DNA of 8,529 nucleotides from Chloroflexota bacterium (GTDB lineage Bacteria > Chloroflexota > Anaerolineae > J102): NCBI GenBank assembly GCA_013152695.1, contig JAADFV010000049.1, positions 1-8,529 of the forward strand, in the 5' to 3' direction. Shown here piece by piece: positions 5,704 through 8,529 of the stretch. Under the pieces are notes generated by a model. That model ran no database searches and was not told where the DNA came from. It saw nothing but the letters and a program-made list of their open reading frames with translations. The number at the start of each line of letters is the position of its first letter. Position 1 is the stretch's first letter. The position numbers and the translations under genes are program-made.

Positions 5704-6705
5704 ATGTCCTACCCACTCACCCTCGGCACCCTCGCCTTCTTCCTGGCTGTTATCTGGGGCCAACCCCTGATCCGACTTTTACGCAAATACCAGCTCGGTA
5801 AACGCATCCGCATCGAAGGCCCCCAATCCCACCAGAGCAAGGCGGGCACCCCCACCATGGGTGGCATTCTTATCATTTTCCCCGTTCTGCTCATCAACTT
5901 AGGTCTCAATTTAGCCAACCTTCTCGGCTTCAACGTCATCGGAGAATCCGTCCTCGTTCCCGTTTTCGCTATGCTCAGTTTTGGCCTACTCGGCTTCCTG
6001 GATGATCTGGCAGGCATTCGCCGCCGCCGAGGCGATGCGCAAGGTTTCCTGGCGCGCTCGAAATTTCCCATTCAAGTTTTATTTGCCGCCATCCTCGCTC
6101 TTGTCATGTATTGGCGCCTCGACCTCCACAGCATAGCCATTCCCACCGTTCCCGACCGGATCAATATCGGATTTTGGTGGGTACCCATTGCCATCTTCAC
6201 CATCACCGCCACAGCCAATGCTGTCAATCTTACGGATGGTCTCGACGGCCTCGCCGGTTCCATTGCCACCGTCTGCTTTGCCGCTTATGGCGGAATCGCC
6301 TATCTGCAAGGTCAGGTATGGCTGACCGCTTTCTGCTTCACTACCGTCGGCGCCATCTTCGCCTTTCTCTGGTTCAACGCCTATCCGGCACAGCTCTTTA
6401 TGGGTGACACCGGCTCCCTGGCCCTGGGGGCTACTCTGGGCGTCGTTGCACTCATGAGCGGCCAGTGGCTATTGCTCCCCATTATCGGCTTTCCCTTTCT
6501 GGCAGAAACCCTATCCGTCATCATTCAGGTCCTCTCCGCCAAGCTCAGTCGCCGCTTTTTGGGCCGAGACATCCGCCCCTTCAAAATGAGCCCTCTTCAT
6601 CATCATTTCGAACTCATTGGCTGGTCTGAAACCCATGTTACCCAGCGATTCTTCCTGATCGGTCTTCTCTCCGGCATGCTTGGCATCGCCTTAGCTCTGC
6701 TCTAA
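5704..6705 (+). CDS. mraY: Phospho-N-acetylmuramoyl-pentapeptide transferase MraY
   Basis: This polytopic membrane enzyme transfers phospho-MurNAc-pentapeptide from UDP to undecaprenyl phosphate, forming lipid I. It has 333 residues, somewhat shorter than E. coli MraY (360), with about nine or ten hydrophobic segments. Signatures: SHQSKAGTPTMGGILII (42-58), FLDDLAG (98-104, catalytic-site Asp pair D100-D101), NAVNLTDGLDGLAG (172-185), FMGDTGSLALG (232-242, with D235) and FKMSPLHHHFELIGWSE (293-309, the MraY-specific HHH). These separate it from WecA-type transferases, which lack the SPLHHHFE form. ATG 5704 is 20 bp after murF. That gap is nearly pure pyrimidine (CCCTACCCTCTTCCTCCTTC) and has no Shine-Dalgarno. 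Confidence 0.96.
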   Translation: MSYPLTLGTLAFFLAVIWGQPLIRLLRKYQLGKRIRIEGPQSHQSKAGTPTMGGILIIFPVLLINLGLNLANLLGFNVIGESVLVPVFAMLSFGLLGFLDDLAGIRRRRGDAQGFLARSKFPIQVLFAAILALVMYWRLDLHSIAIPTVPDRINIGFWWVPIAIFTITATANAVNLTDGLDGLAGSIATVCFAAYGGIAYLQGQVWLTAFCFTTVGAIFAFLWFNAYPAQLFMGDTGSLALGATLGVVALMSGQWLLLPIIGFPFLAETLSVIIQVLSAKLSRRFLGRDIRPFKMSPLHHHFELIGWSETHVTQRFFLIGLLSGMLGIALALL

Positions 6706-6710
6706 CTGCT

Positions 6711-8177
6711 ATGAACGCCGATTTTACTGGCCAGACCATTCTCGTCATCGGACTTGCCCGCGAAGGCGCCGTTGCCTGTCGCTGGCTGGCCAGAGAGGGC
6801 GCCCATGTCATTGCCAGCGATGTACGTCATCCCGATGCCCTCAAATCGGTTGTTCGAGACCTCTCCACTCTTCCCATTCGTTTTCATTTCGGCCCGCAAA
6901 CACCCGACCTTCTTGCCGGTATCGATGGCCTGGTCGTCAGTCCCGGCGTTCCCCAAGACATTCCCATTCTGCAAGAAGCACGCAAACTTCGTCTGCCCCT
7001 GAGTAGTGAAACTCGCCTTTTTGCCCAACGCTGCCCTGCTCCTATCCTCGGCATCACCGGCTCCAGTGGTAAAACGACCACATCCACCCTTACGGCCGAA
7101 ATACTCAAAGCCAGCAAGTTGACAACCTGGCTTGGCGGCAATATCGGCACCCCCCTCCTGGCCGAACTCTCTCACATCCAAAGCGATGATCGCGTGGTCA
7201 TGGAGCTCTCCAGCTTTCAGCTCATTTACTGGGCCCAACAAGAGGAGACCACGGCCCGCCCCTGGCACGATCCTCATGGCCTCAGTCCCCAGATCAGCGC
7301 CATTCTCAACATCACGCCCAACCACCTGGACCGCCATCCCTCCATGGCCCACTACATCGCGGCCAAAGCCCAGATTCTTGCTTACCAGACGAGCCAGGAC
7401 TTTACCGTCCTCAACCTCGATGACCCCTTACTGGCCTCCTGGGCCCAAACCCGCCAAGTTCAGATCGAGGCTGGCCCGGGCCAGCAAGCATGGCGCTTCC
7501 CTTTGGCCGCCACGCCCCTCACCTTCAGTCTTACACGACCTCCTCTCGATCAAGGCGCCTGGCTCGACCAAGACCGCCTTACCCTGCGCTGGCAGGGCCG
7601 TGAGCACGTCCTCGCCACGAGCGACCAGGTACGTCTGCGTGGTCGCCACAACCTTGCCAACATCCTTGCTGCCATTTGTCTCAGCACAGCAGCCGGCGCT
7701 TCCCCCGCCGCCCAGAGCGAAGTCATCCGTAGCTTCAGCGGCGTCGAGCATCGTTTAGAAGAAGTCCGTCGTCACCGTGGCGTCCTTTGGATCAACGACA
7801 GCATTGCCACCTCACCCGAGCGGGCCATTGCCGCCCTTCTCAGCTTCGATCAACCCCTTATTTTACTTGCCGGTGGCCGCGACAAGCATCTGCCCTGGGA
7901 TGCCTGGGCAGCAACCGTGCACCAGCGAGTACGCCAAGTCATCACCTTTGGTGAAGCCGCTCCCCTCATCAGCTCCGTCCTCAGCCCCATCCCCAGCGAC
8001 AGCCATCTCCAAGCCGTCCACCACGCCCAAAACCTGGCCGAGGCCGTAGAACTGGCCGCCAACCTAGCCCAGGAAGGAGACATCGTTCTTCTTTCTCCGG
8101 GTGGCACCAGTTTCGACGCCTATCAAGACTTCGCGGCACGTGGCCGCCACTTTCGTAAGCTGGTCAACGCCCTTTAG
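6711..8177 (+). CDS. murD: UDP-MurNAc-L-Ala:D-Glu ligase MurD
   Basis: This cytoplasmic ATP-dependent ligase adds D-glutamate to UDP-MurNAc-L-Ala. It has 488 residues against about 440-450 in typical MurD. Seen: a Rossmann-like N-terminal domain (VIGLAREGAVACRWLAREGA, 12-31), VSPGVPQDIP (76-85), P-loop GITGSSGKTTTS (114-125, Lys121), LGGNIGTPLL (141-150), MELSSFQL (164-171), LNITPNHLDRHPSMAHYIAAK (199-219, Lys219 being the likely carbamylated residue), GRHNLANILAA, LLAGGRDK (385-392) and LSPGGTSFDAYQDFAARG (461-478). Two oddities: the usual NDSKATN reads NDSIATS (362-368), and about 12 extra residues sit at about 176-190, between SSFQL and the ILNITPNH block. It starts 5 bp after mraY with no Shine-Dalgarno. 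Confidence 0.95.
   Translation: MNADFTGQTILVIGLAREGAVACRWLAREGAHVIASDVRHPDALKSVVRDLSTLPIRFHFGPQTPDLLAGIDGLVVSPGVPQDIPILQEARKLRLPLSSETRLFAQRCPAPILGITGSSGKTTTSTLTAEILKASKLTTWLGGNIGTPLLAELSHIQSDDRVVMELSSFQLIYWAQQEETTARPWHDPHGLSPQISAILNITPNHLDRHPSMAHYIAAKAQILAYQTSQDFTVLNLDDPLLASWAQTRQVQIEAGPGQQAWRFPLAATPLTFSLTRPPLDQGAWLDQDRLTLRWQGREHVLATSDQVRLRGRHNLANILAAICLSTAAGASPAAQSEVIRSFSGVEHRLEEVRRHRGVLWINDSIATSPERAIAALLSFDQPLILLAGGRDKHLPWDAWAATVHQRVRQVITFGEAAPLISSVLSPIPSDSHLQAVHHAQNLAEAVELAANLAQEGDIVLLSPGGTSFDAYQDFAARGRHFRKLVNAL
7470..7485. repeat. 16-bp perfect palindrome inside murD
   Basis: GCTGGCCCGGGCCAGC is a perfect palindrome within the codons for about residues 254-258 (AGPGQ). From base composition I would expect well under one 16-bp palindrome in a window this size. 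It may still be a by-product of GC-rich codon choice. Confidence 0.4.
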
Positions 8178-8221
8178 TTTTTACTGTCAACACCACCACC
8201 CTCCTCCCCCACCCTCGTATC
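8178..8221 (+). other. Pyrimidine-rich murD-ftsW spacer
   Basis: This 44-bp gap, the longest within the cluster, is C- and T-rich with no Shine-Dalgarno, no hairpin and no recognisable promoter. It starts with a short T run after the murD stop but lacks the stem needed for an intrinsic terminator, so read-through into ftsW is expected. Confidence 0.6.
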
Positions 8222-8529
8222 ATGAGCCGCAGCACGACTTCATCTCCCGAATTTGACTACACCCTTCTGGTCTTGGTCATGGGACTCATTGCTTTTGGCC
8301 TGGTTATGATGTTCAGTGCTTCCTATTCCCTGGCCTACTATTACACAGACAATGCTCTCTATTTCTTTGTCCGCCAACTGATCTGGACAGCATTAGGCTT
8401 GGTGGGTATGTTCGTCATGATGAACATCAACTACCGCTTCTGGCAAAAAGCGGCAATTCCTATTGTCGCTCTCTCCCTTGCCAGTCTCGTCCTCGTTCTC
8501 TTCGTCGGCAATGCCGAAGGCGGCTCGAC
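8222..8529 (+). CDS. ftsW: Septal peptidoglycan polymerase FtsW (5' part, cut by window edge)
   Basis: FtsW is the SEDS-family glycosyltransferase that polymerises lipid II at the septum together with FtsI. Only the first 102 codons are present; the frame is open to the right edge. The translation starts MSRSTTSSPEFDYTLL, followed by a membrane segment with GLVMMFSASYSLA (about 26-38), then YFFVRQLIWTALGLVGMFVMMNINY (about 48-72) and another hydrophobic segment (about 76-94). The FSAS and FVRQLIW blocks are typical of FtsW/RodA/SpoVE proteins. Context after murD favours FtsW over RodA. ATG 8222 is the first start after murD and has no Shine-Dalgarno. murG and murC are likely to follow outside the window. 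Confidence 0.9.
   Translation, partial: MSRSTTSSPEFDYTLLVLVMGLIAFGLVMMFSASYSLAYYYTDNALYFFVRQLIWTALGLVGMFVMMNINYRFWQKAAIPIVALSLASLVLVLFVGNAEGGS

Noticed and set aside
6702..7352. Long open frame on the minus strand across the start of murD
   Set aside because: It is antisense to strongly conserved MurD motifs (P-loop, GGNIGTP) and has no family features. It is a by-product of the codon bias.
7132..7758. Long open frame in another + frame inside murD
   Set aside because: Its product is low-complexity Pro/Ser/Ala/Arg sequence, as expected from an out-of-frame reading of C-rich codons; murD is unambiguous in its own frame.
8178..8221. Terminator between murD and ftsW
   Set aside because: There is a short T run but no GC-rich stem before it, and ftsW follows in the same orientation.

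Overview
The window holds the front part of a division and cell wall (dcw) gene cluster, read entirely on the + strand: mraZ, rsmH, a putative ftsL, ftsI, murF, mraY, murD and the first third or less of ftsW, which runs off the right edge. Every gene except ftsL is identified by diagnostic family motifs. ftsL is called from its position and its architecture (one membrane segment, then a coiled coil).

Organism: a bacterium with peptidoglycan and FtsZ-type division. I infer a Chloroflexota-like organism (Anaerolineae/Caldilineae type), with modest confidence. The grounds are the compact order ftsI-murF-mraY-murD with no murE between ftsI and murF, a divergent penicillin-binding protein, a MurD with Ile in place of the usual Lys of the NDSKATN motif, C-rich coding strands, and 7-bp pyrimidine repeats in the flanking intergenic DNA. 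No taxonomic marker was searched.

Layout: 1-350 is non-coding, pyrimidine-rich DNA. It contains two copies of a sequence at an exact 182-bp offset (about 88% identical over 130 bp), interleaved with short tracts of two different heptanucleotide repeats. 350-436 is AT-rich and contains a 12-bp palindrome. A near-consensus sigma-70 type promoter (TTGCAA, 17 bp, TATAAT) lies at 437-465. Its -10 box runs straight into direct repeats with a 10-bp period (AAAGTGGTAG, ATAGTGGTAG, ATAGTGGTAG) that match the known MraZ operator pattern. From 509 to the right edge the DNA is almost all coding. Genes are joined by two ATGA stop/start overlaps (ftsL/ftsI and ftsI/murF) and otherwise by gaps of 5 to 44 bp, which suggests one transcript.

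How the genes work together: MraZ probably represses its own promoter and so sets transcription of the cluster. RsmH methylates 16S rRNA. MurF and MurD build the UDP-MurNAc-pentapeptide, MraY loads it onto undecaprenyl phosphate to give lipid I, and FtsW (polymerase) with FtsI (transpeptidase) make septal peptidoglycan, with the FtsL-like protein as a scaffold. murE, expected between ftsI and murF, is absent here. I see no unknown defence, mobile or RNA system. The points most worth a second look are the MraZ operator, the missing murE, the near-total lack of Shine-Dalgarno sites, and the upstream repeats.
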